This document shows positions 1 through 7,846 of a stretch of 20,963 nt of DNA, piece by piece. Positions within the stretch are counted from its first letter, which is position 1, and every line of letters starts with the position of its first letter. The translations under genes and the position numbers were made by a program. The notes below the pieces were generated by a model. That model was given only the letters and a program-made list of their open reading frames with translations, had not been told where the DNA came from and did no database searches. The DNA lies in assembly GCA_038209155.1 (NCBI GenBank), contig JBBQYA010000052.1, forward strand, positions 1-20,963, written 5' to 3'. The stretch comes from JBBQYA01 sp038209155 (GTDB lineage: Bacteria > Bacteroidota > Bacteroidia > Sphingobacteriales > Sphingobacteriaceae).

Positions 1-968
1 AAAGTATCTGGAAATGAAACATTTACATGATTTAACGAATATTCATATAGATCAGATTGCAATTTGCTATCAGAGTTTCCAACCATCATTCCCTCTAATT
101 CTTCTTTTACTTTAGACCTAAATTCTTCTTCTGTAGTAACAGCTGCATCAGGATAAATTTTATCAAAAAATTCTTGATCTAAATCTGCTTCTTCAACTCT
201 ATTAATATTTTTAATTGTGAATTGAAATTTTGATTTTAATTCAGCAGCGTATTGTTCATCAATATTTAATAATTTAGCTATTAAGGATGCATTTCCATTA
301 AAAGTGTCAGAAAGATTTATATTCACAACATCATCTTTTTTCAATCCAATTAACGAAGCCTTAATAGTTTCGTTTTCAACTAAATCTGTTCTTAAACTAT
401 TAGTATTAGAAACTCCTCCTTCGAAAATAGTTCCATCTGGAGATAATTGTACAAATTCTCCATATAATAAATCATCCTGGTCTGAGATTTCTGGATTTGA
501 GCGCTTTCCATAGCTTTTTCTCAAATTTTTAATTCTATCGTTTAAGGTTTCGTCATCTGCTTCTACTTTATAATAATCAAATGTATTCTTATCAGAGAAT
601 TGAATATCGATAGTTGGAGCCAATCCTAATTCATAATTAAATTCAAACTCATCTTCAAAATCCCATTTGAAATTTTCAGTTTCTTCAATTTTTGGTAAGG
701 GTTGACCAAGCAATTGCAAATCTTTTTCTTGAATATAATTAGTTAAAGTTTCTGAAAGTATTTTGTTTATTTCATCAACCAAAATACTTTTTCCGTACAA
801 TTTTTTAATGTGAGAAGCTGGAACCATTCCCGGACGAAATCCTGGAATTTTTGCTTTTTTACTTTGCTCACTTATAATTTTCTCTACACTCTTTTTGTAA
901 TCAGAAGGATCTAGTTTAATTTTAACGGTAGCGTTCAGTTCGTCTGTGTTTTGCTGAGTTATATTCAT
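1..968 (-). CDS. tig: Trigger factor, N-terminal part (runs off the left edge)
   Basis: Ribosome-associated ATP-independent chaperone that receives nascent chains at the tunnel exit. Read on the minus strand from ATG at 968-966, the frame stays open for 322 codons to the window edge and the C-terminus is missing. The translation begins MNITQQNTDELNATVKIKL and carries the ribosome-docking signature GFRPGMVP at residues 43-50. An acidic middle domain with a GEF-type strand follows, and the last visible residues (SFPDTF) fit the start of the C-terminal substrate-binding arms. The middle PPIase-like domain appears divergent, which I recall as usual for Bacteroidota trigger factors. The gene lies 62 bp downstream of tRNA-Leu(TAG), with a GC hairpin between them that should separate the transcripts. 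Downstream neighbours (clpP/clpX in many bacteria) are outside the window. Identification is secure; completeness is unknown. Confidence 0.93.
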   Translation of the reverse strand, partial: MNITQQNTDELNATVKIKLDPSDYKKSVEKIISEQSKKAKIPGFRPGMVPASHIKKLYGKSILVDEINKILSETLTNYIQEKDLQLLGQPLPKIEETENFKWDFEDEFEFNYELGLAPTIDIQFSDKNTFDYYKVEADDETLNDRIKNLRKSYGKRSNPEISDQDDLLYGEFVQLSPDGTIFEGGVSNTNSLRTDLVENETIKASLIGLKKDDVVNINLSDTFNGNASLIAKLLNIDEQYAAELKSKFQFTIKNINRVEEADLDQEFFDKIYPDAAVTTEEEFRSKVKEELEGMMVGNSDSKLQSDLYEYSLNHVNVSFPDT

Positions 969-997
969 GGTTATTTTTATAATGCCTATAAAGTAAA

Positions 998-1024
998 ATT
1001 CCCCCCATCTTAATTGGGGGGAAT
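998..1024 (-). terminator. Rho-independent terminator-like hairpin between tRNA-Leu and tig
   Basis: A perfect 9-bp inverted repeat (ATTCCCCCC / GGGGGGAAT) with a 9-nt loop. On the minus strand it follows the 3' end of tRNA-Leu(TAG) by 5 nt and is followed by a T-rich stretch (TTTTACTTTATA), as expected of an intrinsic terminator for the tRNA. The six consecutive C/G pairs stand out in this AT-rich context. Leaky read-through into tig is possible, because no clear promoter is seen between the hairpin and the tig ATG. Confidence 0.72.
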
Positions 1025-1029
1025 GGTTG

Positions 1030-1111
1030 TGCGGAAGAAGGGACTCGAACCCCCACGCCGTGAAGCGCCAGATCCTAAGTCTGGTGCGGCTACCAATTAC
1101 GCCACTTCCGC
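1030..1111 (-). tRNA. tRNA-Leu (anticodon TAG)
   Basis: An 82-nt type II tRNA read on the minus strand. The acceptor stem GCGGAAG pairs with CTTCCGC, followed by discriminator A. The anticodon stem CCAGA/TCTGG encloses the loop CTTAGGA, with anticodon TAG at 1077-1075. A 13-nt variable arm and a TTCGAGT T-loop are present; the T-stem contains two G-U pairs. CCA is not encoded. A -7-like promoter motif lies about 24 bp upstream and a terminator hairpin directly downstream, so the gene is probably its own transcription unit. Confidence 0.96.
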
Positions 1112-1134
1112 GTACTGATTTTTATTTAGGATTG

Positions 1135-1142
1135 CAAATATA
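1135..1142 (-). promoter_or_regulatory. Bacteroidota -7-like promoter motif for tRNA-Leu(TAG)
   Basis: The minus strand reads TATATTTG, an exact match to the TAnnTTTG -7 consensus recognised by the Bacteroidota primary sigma factor. It would start transcription about 15-17 nt before the mature tRNA 5' end. No convincing TTG-type -33 element is seen at the expected distance. In AT-rich DNA this motif also occurs by chance, so support comes mainly from its position. Confidence 0.4.
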
Positions 1143-1151
1143 GTCGAATTT

Positions 1152-1967
1152 TCATTTTCTATTTGTTTTTTTTGATATTGATTGAATCAATTCTGTAAAA
1201 TATTGATATGCAGCAATTAACCTGTTTCCATACCAAGAAAAATATTCTCCATTCACCAAAATTATTTCACAATTCGGAAGCTCTTTTTTCAATAATTCAA
1301 CATGTTTTTGAGAAAATGGATAAGGCTCTGAAGATAGAAGAATCATTTCTGGATTTAAATCAGCTATTTCATCTAAAGTAATTTGAGGATACCGCTCCTT
1401 TTTTATGGTGTTTTTAAAACCGGAATCTGAAAGTATAGAATTAATAAATGTGTCTTTTCCAGCAGCCATCCACGGATTTTTCCAAATCAAATAAATTATT
1501 TTTTTGTCAAATTTTAATTCAATTTTCTTTTGTTGAAGTAAATTTCTATTTAAATTAATTTGCTCAATAATTTGTTGAGCTTTTTCAGATTCTTGAAAAA
1601 TAATACCCAATTCAGCAATCATTTTCATAGAATCTTCAAAATCAGAGATTTCTGATACCCACACTGGACAAAATTTCGAAATTTCTGCTATATCAGATAA
1701 TTCGTTCTCTTCTTTATTTGCAATTATTAAATCTGGTTTAAGAGATTCTATTTGTTTAATATTTGGATTTTTAGTCCCTCCTATTTTACTGATCTTACTA
1801 GTCTTATCTTTTGGATGAACACAAAATTTAGTAATCCCGACCAAACGATCTGTCCCAATTAAATCTAAAATAAGCTCCGTTTGGGAAGGAACTAATGAAA
1901 TAATTCTTTTGGGAGGAAATTCTATCTCTATATTTCGACCAAGAAAATCCGTGAAAGTTTTTTTCAT
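1152..1967 (-). CDS. BtuF/FepB-like periplasmic-binding-fold protein (helical-backbone metal receptor), no signal peptide
   Basis: A member of the substrate-binding family used for cobalamin, haem and siderophore ABC importers (PF01497 type). From the preferred ATG the protein has 271 residues. It starts MKKTFTDFLGRNIEIEFPPK and continues with RIISLVPSQTELI at about 21-33, the typical first strand and helix. Later come the domain-linking region (PDLIIANKEEN) and a C-terminal lobe ending near SWYGNRLIAAYQ. The frame extends upstream to 2009, but that would place non-family residues before MKK and overlap the divergent gene, so I chose the ATG at 1967-1965. Neither start gives a signal peptide or a lipobox. 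No permease or ATPase gene is adjacent, so the ligand and the cellular location are open. The family is clear; an import role is only inferred. Confidence 0.8.
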   Translation of the reverse strand: MKKTFTDFLGRNIEIEFPPKRIISLVPSQTELILDLIGTDRLVGITKFCVHPKDKTSKISKIGGTKNPNIKQIESLKPDLIIANKEENELSDIAEISKFCPVWVSEISDFEDSMKMIAELGIIFQESEKAQQIIEQINLNRNLLQQKKIELKFDKKIIYLIWKNPWMAAGKDTFINSILSDSGFKNTIKKERYPQITLDEIADLNPEMILLSSEPYPFSQKHVELLKKELPNCEIILVNGEYFSWYGNRLIAAYQYFTELIQSISKKTNRK

Positions 1968-1994
1968 ATATTTCATCCAAAAATAAGCTACAAG

Positions 1995-3311
1995 TTGATC
2001 AATAAACAAATACCAATTAGTATAATATTTATATCTGCATTGGTATACCTAAATTATTTTATTGAAAGAAGCAATTTTCTATTATTAATTGTTTGTTTCA
2101 GTCTATTATTTTCAATTTATAGTTTTTGGATCATTAAAAATAAAATTGTGGATCTTAAACTATTATTGATTGTAGCTTTTTTATCAAGAGCGATCCTTCT
2201 TTTTGCTGTTCCTAATTTAAGCGACGATTATTTTAGATTTATTTGGGATGGAAAATTGATGCTCAATCACGTCAATCCTTTTGAATTTTTACCAATTGAT
2301 TTAAGCAAAACTGCTTTTTATTTAGAAAATAGAGAATTAATTAAAGGAATGAATTCTCCAGAATATTATTCTATTTATCCACCTGCATTACAAGCTATAT
2401 TTTATATTTCATCCTTGGTTTCATTCAATTCTTTTTTTGCAAATATTTTTATTTTAAAATTTTTTATTTTTCTATTTGAAATAGGAAATGTTTATTTATT
2501 ATTTATATTATTAAAGAGATTTACTTTACCGACCAATCGAGTTTTTCTTTATGCATTAAATCCTTTAGTGATTATAGAACTCACAGGAAACATTCATTTT
2601 GAAGCAGGAATGATCTTTTTTACTTTATTATGTTTGTCTTTAATGCTTAAATCAAAATTAATCTGGGCAGCAATTTCTTTATCTTTTGCGGTTTTAATTA
2701 AATTAATTCCATTATTATTTCTCCCTGCTATTTTTTTTTATTATGGATTTAAAAAAGGATTAATATTCTCAACAATAGTTTTTATTTCAGTTCTACTATT
2801 TAGTTTTCCATTTTTTAATTCTATAGAATTAATTCAAAATTTCTTTTCTAGTTTTCAATTATATTTTCAAAAATTTGAGTTCAATGCAGGGATTTATAAT
2901 GTTTTTAGAAGAATTGGTTTCCACTTTACTGGCTATAATCAAATTGCAATAATTGGAAAAATAACCTCTTTTATTGTTCTCATTTCGATATTATTAATTT
3001 CAATTAAAGACAGAAATTTTAAAAACAACTTACCTGAAAAGTTATTTTGGAGTTTATTTATTTACTTATCATTTGCCTCCATTGTACATCCTTGGTATTT
3101 GTGTCCATTAGTAGCTTTAGGAGTTTTCACCAGTTATCGCTTTATTTATCTTTGGTCTGGTCTAGCTGCTTTAAGCTATTTTGCTTATTCAAATCCTCTT
3201 TTTAAAGAGAATTATTATTTATTAGCTATAGAATATTTTTTAGTTGGACTTTATTTAATCTATGAATTTAATAATAAAAAAGTGAAAAGTGAATTGTTTA
3301 AGTCAACTTAA
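1995..3311 (+). CDS. Polytopic membrane glycosyltransferase, GT-C fold (mannosyltransferase-like)
   Basis: A 438-residue protein made largely of hydrophobic segments, with roughly 10-12 predicted transmembrane helices. After two N-terminal helices comes SDDYFRFIWDG at 76-86. This is the acidic motif in the first large extracytoplasmic loop of GT-C enzymes that use polyprenyl-phosphate sugars. YYSIYPP (124-130), an NPLVIIE stretch (189-195) followed by NIHFEAG (199-205), and LIKLIPLLFLP (234-244) complete the pattern seen in mannosyltransferases of the GT87/PIG-M kind. It would move a sugar from a lipid-phosphate donor to an acceptor outside the cytoplasmic membrane. The donor and acceptor are not readable from sequence. 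It diverges from the gene at 1967 with 27 bp between starts and converges on a GH113-like glycosidase 4 bp away; a functional link with that enzyme is only suggestive. Confidence 0.72.
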   Translation: MINKQIPISIIFISALVYLNYFIERSNFLLLIVCFSLLFSIYSFWIIKNKIVDLKLLLIVAFLSRAILLFAVPNLSDDYFRFIWDGKLMLNHVNPFEFLPIDLSKTAFYLENRELIKGMNSPEYYSIYPPALQAIFYISSLVSFNSFFANIFILKFFIFLFEIGNVYLLFILLKRFTLPTNRVFLYALNPLVIIELTGNIHFEAGMIFFTLLCLSLMLKSKLIWAAISLSFAVLIKLIPLLFLPAIFFYYGFKKGLIFSTIVFISVLLFSFPFFNSIELIQNFFSSFQLYFQKFEFNAGIYNVFRRIGFHFTGYNQIAIIGKITSFIVLISILLISIKDRNFKNNLPEKLFWSLFIYLSFASIVHPWYLCPLVALGVFTSYRFIYLWSGLAALSYFAYSNPLFKENYYLLAIEYFLVGLYLIYEFNNKKVKSELFKST

Positions 3312-3315
3312 ACTA

Positions 3316-4347
3316 TTATTTCTCTTTTTGCGAATACCAATGTTGGATAACTTTTTCAACGGGTTTATTTTGAGGTGTCCAGTCTGTATCTCCTGCTCCA
3401 CCAACTTGTGAATGGTCATGATACCATTTCCAAAGAAATCCACCAGCCATCCATTTCTGATTCCAAAATGATGCAAATAATGCTTGATAAGCCAAAACTT
3501 GAGCAGATGTATTTACTACAATATCTTCTTTATATTCAAGCTCCCAAGATTTCCACGCAGGCTTATTCATGCTTCTGTAACCAAACTCAGTAAAAAGAAT
3601 TTCCTTTTTATTTAAGTCACTAAAAATATTTAGTCTTTTAATAATAGGTTGCCAAGCTTTATCCAATTCTTTCAAATCAGGATTAATTTTATCTACTAAG
3701 GGAAAATATGCACTTATTCCTATGTAGTCTAATTCTTTCCAGAAACTAACTTTTTGATAATCATCCCAATTGGAAGAATAGGTTAATTTACCATCATAAA
3801 TTTTTCTAATTTCCATTATTAAATTTTTCCAAAATACGGGTCGTTTTGCAACAGCTAATCTTACTTCTGTTCCAATACAAAGCATTTCTACCTTTTCATT
3901 TTGAGCAATTCTAGCGTAAGTGAGAATATATTTTCTGTATTCATTTTCCCAAATTATCCAGTTTTCTTCATTTTTGACATCGAAATCTCCAATCCATCCA
4001 CCCTGATGAATCCAAATTTGCGGTTTTATCATTACTTTAAATCCTGCAATTTTTGCATGTTTTATGGTTTCAGAAACTCCTTCAGAAGTTTCTCCCCACC
4101 ATTGACTTTTACCATCAAAATAAACTTTAGGTTCATTTGATTTACTAAATGCAAATGGAATAATAGATACCCAATTTGCACCAATGCTTTTTACAGGATT
4201 TGTCCAATCAGAATTTATTTTTTGATCTGGGGCAGTAAAATTAATTCCATTTATTTTGAACTGATTTTGCGCAATTACATTAGTATTCAAAATGCAATTA
4301 AATACGAAAAAATAAAAAAATAGCTTTTTAAAAATTCCAATAATCAT
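3316..4347 (-). CDS. Secreted glycoside hydrolase, GH113-type TIM barrel (beta-mannanase-like)
   Basis: A 343-residue protein with an N-terminal signal peptide (hydrophobic stretch at 8-20, probable cleavage after NVIA near 26). The catalytic barrel begins NGINFTAP. Barrel landmarks include WVSIIPFAF (59-67), MIKPQIWIHQGGWIGDF (106-122), CIGTE with the putative acid/base Glu161, DYIGISAYFP (207-216), FTEFGYRS with the putative nucleophile Glu254, and GGFLWKWY (302-309). This arrangement matches clan GH-A and is closest to GH113 beta-mannanases. Both catalytic glutamates are present, so activity on mannan-like or related glycans is plausible. Its start overlaps the end of the upstream lipoprotein gene by 20 bp, so the two are probably cotranscribed. 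It ends 4 bp from the convergent GT-C gene. The exact substrate is unknown. Confidence 0.8.
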   Translation of the reverse strand: MIIGIFKKLFFYFFVFNCILNTNVIAQNQFKINGINFTAPDQKINSDWTNPVKSIGANWVSIIPFAFSKSNEPKVYFDGKSQWWGETSEGVSETIKHAKIAGFKVMIKPQIWIHQGGWIGDFDVKNEENWIIWENEYRKYILTYARIAQNEKVEMLCIGTEVRLAVAKRPVFWKNLIMEIRKIYDGKLTYSSNWDDYQKVSFWKELDYIGISAYFPLVDKINPDLKELDKAWQPIIKRLNIFSDLNKKEILFTEFGYRSMNKPAWKSWELEYKEDIVVNTSAQVLAYQALFASFWNQKWMAGGFLWKWYHDHSQVGGAGDTDWTPQNKPVEKVIQHWYSQKEK

Positions 4348-5203
4348 CTCTTTCGACTTTATTTAAAATTAACGATCGACCATCCCACGAATTGTAACTT
4401 ACAAGATAATTCGGATATTCTTTTGTGAAAACATATTCGTTAACTTTTTCTGAATCTAAGTTTATTTTTACTTTGTAAGTAGTGTAGTTTTGGTTATTAA
4501 TTATAATACTGTCTGAATTTGAAATTGTAAAATTTGCATCAAAGACAATCAATTTACCGATTTTACTGCTGATTTGAGATTCAAGAACTTTATGTTTAAA
4601 TTCTTTTACTTCGTTAAATTTTAATGTTCTTAAGGTTAAAAATAATTGGTCTTCTAACCATACATTATCATTTATCGTTTTATTTCCAGATCCTTCACCA
4701 TCCCAATAAGAATGATAATTAATGGTATAACCCTTTGAGCTTTTTAATATTTCCTTAAAAGTGTTTCCGCACCATTCTTGAGACGAATTGGTAAATTTAA
4801 AAACATATTCTGGATTATTCCTGAAAGTAAAATAGCTTGTTAGAAAATGATAAGGATAATTATCAGTTTCTATTCTTGCAATAAAATTAACCTTCATAAC
4901 ATCGAAATTATCCTTCCGACTATAATCATCTGTTTTAGTAAGAAATTCTTTGTTGAAAACCTCAGAAACTGTAACCATTGTATATTCAAAATCTCTTTCT
5001 TTCTTATAAATTATTCTTTTGGCTTTGTATTGTGCAACTTCTGCTTTGCCATCATCCCAAAATTTATTTTTTGCCCATTCAGAATTTAATAATGGATTAA
5101 GTTGACTAATAGAATCTAACTTATTTTTTTCATTAACTGATTTGCTATTTTTACACCCAGCAAAAATTAAACAAACCAAAATTGTTATTAAAATATTTTT
5201 CAT
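4328..5203 (-). CDS. Lipoprotein of a Bacteroidota-specific uncharacterised family
   Basis: From the chosen ATG (5203) the protein has 291 residues. It starts MKNILITILVCLIFAGCKN, a lipoprotein signal with lipobox FAGC and lipidated Cys17. The reading frame is open upstream to 5293, but the extra 30 residues would bury the signal peptide, so the internal start is preferred. Mature-region landmarks are WDDGKAE (50-56 region), YPYHFLTS (116-123), SSQEWCG (140-146) and YWDGEG (166-171). I recognise these as conserved in a family common in Bacteroidota. From memory, some members carry the database name 'septum formation inhibitor Maf', although this protein shows nothing of the Maf pyrophosphatase fold. 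It is probably anchored at the outer or inner membrane. It overlaps the GH113-type gene by 20 bp, so the two may act in one process. Function is unknown. Confidence 0.75.
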   Translation of the reverse strand: MKNILITILVCLIFAGCKNSKSVNEKNKLDSISQLNPLLNSEWAKNKFWDDGKAEVAQYKAKRIIYKKERDFEYTMVTVSEVFNKEFLTKTDDYSRKDNFDVMKVNFIARIETDNYPYHFLTSYFTFRNNPEYVFKFTNSSQEWCGNTFKEILKSSKGYTINYHSYWDGEGSGNKTINDNVWLEDQLFLTLRTLKFNEVKEFKHKVLESQISSKIGKLIVFDANFTISNSDSIIINNQNYTTYKVKINLDSEKVNEYVFTKEYPNYLVSYNSWDGRSLILNKVERDDYWNF

Positions 5204-5277
5204 TAGTAAATTAAAATATGATTTTTTGTATATCAAAATCGTTATAAATCTAGCATAAGAAACTAATAGTTTAGCAT

Positions 5278-5285
5278 TAATTTTG
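5278..5285 (+). promoter_or_regulatory. -7-like promoter motif upstream of the outer-membrane receptor gene
   Basis: The plus strand reads TAATTTTG, matching the TAnnTTTG -7 consensus, 28 bp before the TTG start at 5314. It would give a leader of roughly 20 nt. No clear -33 TTG is seen. The region is AT-rich, so a chance match is possible. Confidence 0.35.
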
Positions 5286-5313
5286 ATAATCAAAAAACGT
5301 TTAAAGATTAAAA

Positions 5314-7812
5314 TTGAAAATACAATATAAAGTTAGTTTCAGCATACTCATTTTACTATTTTCTTTAATTTACTTTCCTGCATTCTCTCTCGCGCAAAGT
5401 TACAAAAACGGAAATATTAAACAAGGTAATGGAAAAATAACCGGAAAGGTAATAGATTCAAAAACCAACGAGCCAGTGGAATTTGCTACAATATCTATTA
5501 TAAAGAAGGCAGATTCTAGCATTGTGACAGGTGCACAAACAGATCAAAAAGGAATTTTTATAATAGAATCTATTCCTTTAAATACGTATTTCGTAAAAAT
5601 TAATTTTTTAGGATATAATTCTTATTCCAGTCTACCTATAGAACTTAATATTCAAAATCCTGAAAAGTTTGTAGGAAATATAAAACTGGAACCATTGACA
5701 GAGACATTAAAAGAAGTTTCTGTTACTGGCGAAAAAGGAGTTTTTCAAATGGGAATAGATAAAAAAGTATTTAATGTAGATCAAAACATTGTAAGTGCAG
5801 GTGGATCAGCGAGTGATGTTTTACAAAATGTACCTTCACTTTCGGTTGATATTGAAGGGAATGTGAGTTTGAGAGGAAGCGAAAATATTCGAATTTTGAT
5901 TGACGGAAAACCTTCAGGATTAACTGGAACAAGTAAGGCAGACATTTTGGAACAAATTCCTGCAAGTGCGATTGAGAGTATTGAATTGATTACAAATCCT
6001 TCTGCCAAATATGATGCAGATGGAATGGCAGGAATTATTAATATTATATTAAAGAAAAACAAAAGTGGAGGTATTAATGGAAATGCTTCAGTATCTGCGG
6101 GAACAAGGAACAAATACAGTGCAGCCACAGGTATTAATTTCAGAAATGATAAACTAAATTTATCGGCTAATTATAATTATAGATACAATGAAAGATTTGG
6201 AAAAGGAAAAAGTTTGAGGACTTCATTTCTATTAGATTCTATTAATTATTTAGATCAAAATAGCAATTCAGATAATGCAAATAGCAATCATAGTTTCAAG
6301 ATAGCTAGTGATTTTTATTTACCAAGAAAAAGCACTATTTCACTTTCAATAGCTCCCTCTTTTAAAGTAAGCGATGCTAGTAGTGTAATTTTATCTGAAT
6401 TTTTGAATGAAAATAAAGTGATTTCTAGTTCAAGTAATAGATTAAATATAAATGATGAAATTGGAAATAATGTAGATGCATCTATTTCATACAAAAAAAT
6501 ATTCTTAAAACCCAAACAAGAGTTTTCTGCTGATTTCGTATTTTCTAGTGGTTTGGAGGATGAAAACAATAATTATATTAATGATTATATCATTAGCAAT
6601 TTTATGACAGACGCAAGTGTTAATCAATATGAGAAAATAGTAAATAAGAGTAAAAATAATTTGTTAAGCTTTCAAACAGATTATACTCAAACGATAGGAA
6701 AAAAATATTATTTAGAAACTGGATTAAAATCAACGTTAAGAAAAAATGACGAACAAAATAATGCTTTTATTAGAAGTGCAAATCCAACTGAATTAATAGT
6801 AGATAATAAATTAACAAATATATTTATTAATACAGAAAACGTATATGCAGCTTATCAAAACTTAGCAGGAACTTTTGGCAAAACAGGTGTTCAGTTAGGT
6901 ACTAGAATAGAATATACTGATAATAAGTTGGAACAAAAAAGCACACTTGAAACTTTTAGAAAGAAATATTTAAGTTTCTTTCCAAGCCTATTTATTAAAC
7001 AATCTTTTAATAAAAAGAGTGAATTACAATTAAGTTATTCCAGAAGAATTTCAAGACCTAATTCTAGATATACGAATCCTTTTATTGATTATTCTGACCC
7101 ATTAAATATTCGTTTTGGAAACCCGAATATTAATCCAGAATTCACAAATGCCTTTGAGATATCTTATCAAACTATCGTTAAAGCAACTTCATTGGTTTCA
7201 AGTATTTATTTACGACAAACCAATGATGTAATACAATCTATTCGGCAATTATCGGGAGGTGATACAACTATTTCTACGTTTGCCAATCTTACAAAAAACC
7301 AATCTATAGGCGCAGAATTTGTTTCAAAAACCCAAATTAAAGAGTGGTGGAATACCACTACAACAGTAAATTTATATAGTTCACAATTAGATGGAAATAT
7401 TTCTGGATTAGCCGTAGATAGAAATAATTTTAATTATTCTATTCAATTTATGAGTATAATGAAGCCGGTTAAAGATTTTTCAATACAAGTTTCATCAAAT
7501 TATCGTTCGGAAAGTATCACTCCACAAAGCAGAATTAGGGCTATATACTCAACAGACATAGGCGTAAAAAAAGATATTTTGAAATCAAAAGGGAGTATAT
7601 CTCTTAGCGTAAGCGACATTTTCGACACACGTAAATTTGTTTTTATGACAGAAACCCCATCATTTAATCAGAATAATGATCGAAAAAGAGAATCTCAAAT
7701 CGCAACCATTTCTTTTTCTTATCGATTTGGGAAAATAATAGAAAACTTAAATAATAGGAGAAGAAAAAACTCGGATATGCAGGGAGATCAAAATCAAGAT
7801 TTTGGAGAATAA
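5314..7812 (+). CDS. TonB-dependent-receptor-like outer-membrane beta-barrel protein (OMP_b-brl_3 type)
   Basis: An 832-residue outer-membrane protein. A signal peptide (about 1-27, ending SLAQ) is followed by a carboxypeptidase-regulatory-like beta-sandwich (about 41-125, starting KITGKVIDSKTNEPVEFATI). A TonB-receptor plug follows at about 145-250 (SASDVLQNVPSLSVD, VSLRGSENIRILIDGKPSG, NPSAKYDADGMAGIINI). The rest is a barrel of alternating amphipathic strands ending FSYRFGK, with a hydrophilic tail of about 25 residues. It should import, bind or export an unknown ligand using TonB energy, or act in surface assembly. The start is TTG: an in-frame stop lies at 5302-5304 and no ATG precedes the signal peptide. 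An SRPBCC gene follows 34 bp downstream on the same strand. No SusD-like partner is present, so this is not a standard polysaccharide-utilisation pair. Confidence 0.88.
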   Translation: MKIQYKVSFSILILLFSLIYFPAFSLAQSYKNGNIKQGNGKITGKVIDSKTNEPVEFATISIIKKADSSIVTGAQTDQKGIFIIESIPLNTYFVKINFLGYNSYSSLPIELNIQNPEKFVGNIKLEPLTETLKEVSVTGEKGVFQMGIDKKVFNVDQNIVSAGGSASDVLQNVPSLSVDIEGNVSLRGSENIRILIDGKPSGLTGTSKADILEQIPASAIESIELITNPSAKYDADGMAGIINIILKKNKSGGINGNASVSAGTRNKYSAATGINFRNDKLNLSANYNYRYNERFGKGKSLRTSFLLDSINYLDQNSNSDNANSNHSFKIASDFYLPRKSTISLSIAPSFKVSDASSVILSEFLNENKVISSSSNRLNINDEIGNNVDASISYKKIFLKPKQEFSADFVFSSGLEDENNNYINDYIISNFMTDASVNQYEKIVNKSKNNLLSFQTDYTQTIGKKYYLETGLKSTLRKNDEQNNAFIRSANPTELIVDNKLTNIFINTENVYAAYQNLAGTFGKTGVQLGTRIEYTDNKLEQKSTLETFRKKYLSFFPSLFIKQSFNKKSELQLSYSRRISRPNSRYTNPFIDYSDPLNIRFGNPNINPEFTNAFEISYQTIVKATSLVSSIYLRQTNDVIQSIRQLSGGDTTISTFANLTKNQSIGAEFVSKTQIKEWWNTTTTVNLYSSQLDGNISGLAVDRNNFNYSIQFMSIMKPVKDFSIQVSSNYRSESITPQSRIRAIYSTDIGVKKDILKSKGSISLSVSDIFDTRKFVFMTETPSFNQNNDRKRESQIATISFSYRFGKIIENLNNRRRKNSDMQGDQNQDFGE

Positions 7813-7846
7813 ACTTTAATGCCCATATTTAATAAAAAAACATTCT

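Noticed and set aside
304..513. Plus-strand open frame of 69 codons
   Set aside because: It lies antisense inside the trigger factor gene, has no ribosome-binding context, and its translation is low-complexity Ser/Phe-rich.
1978..1985. Minus-strand TATTTTTG as a -7 element for the binding-fold protein at 1152-1967
   Set aside because: It would put the transcription start almost on the ATG and has no -33 partner; a chance match in AT-rich DNA is as likely.
3375..4140. Plus-strand open frames opposite the GH113-type gene
   Set aside because: The glycosidase frame shows signal peptide, barrel motifs and catalytic residues, so the opposite frames are shadows.
5771..6569. Three minus-strand open frames within the outer-membrane receptor gene
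   Set aside because: They are antisense to a long, well-supported coding region; two of them overlap each other and none resembles a protein family.
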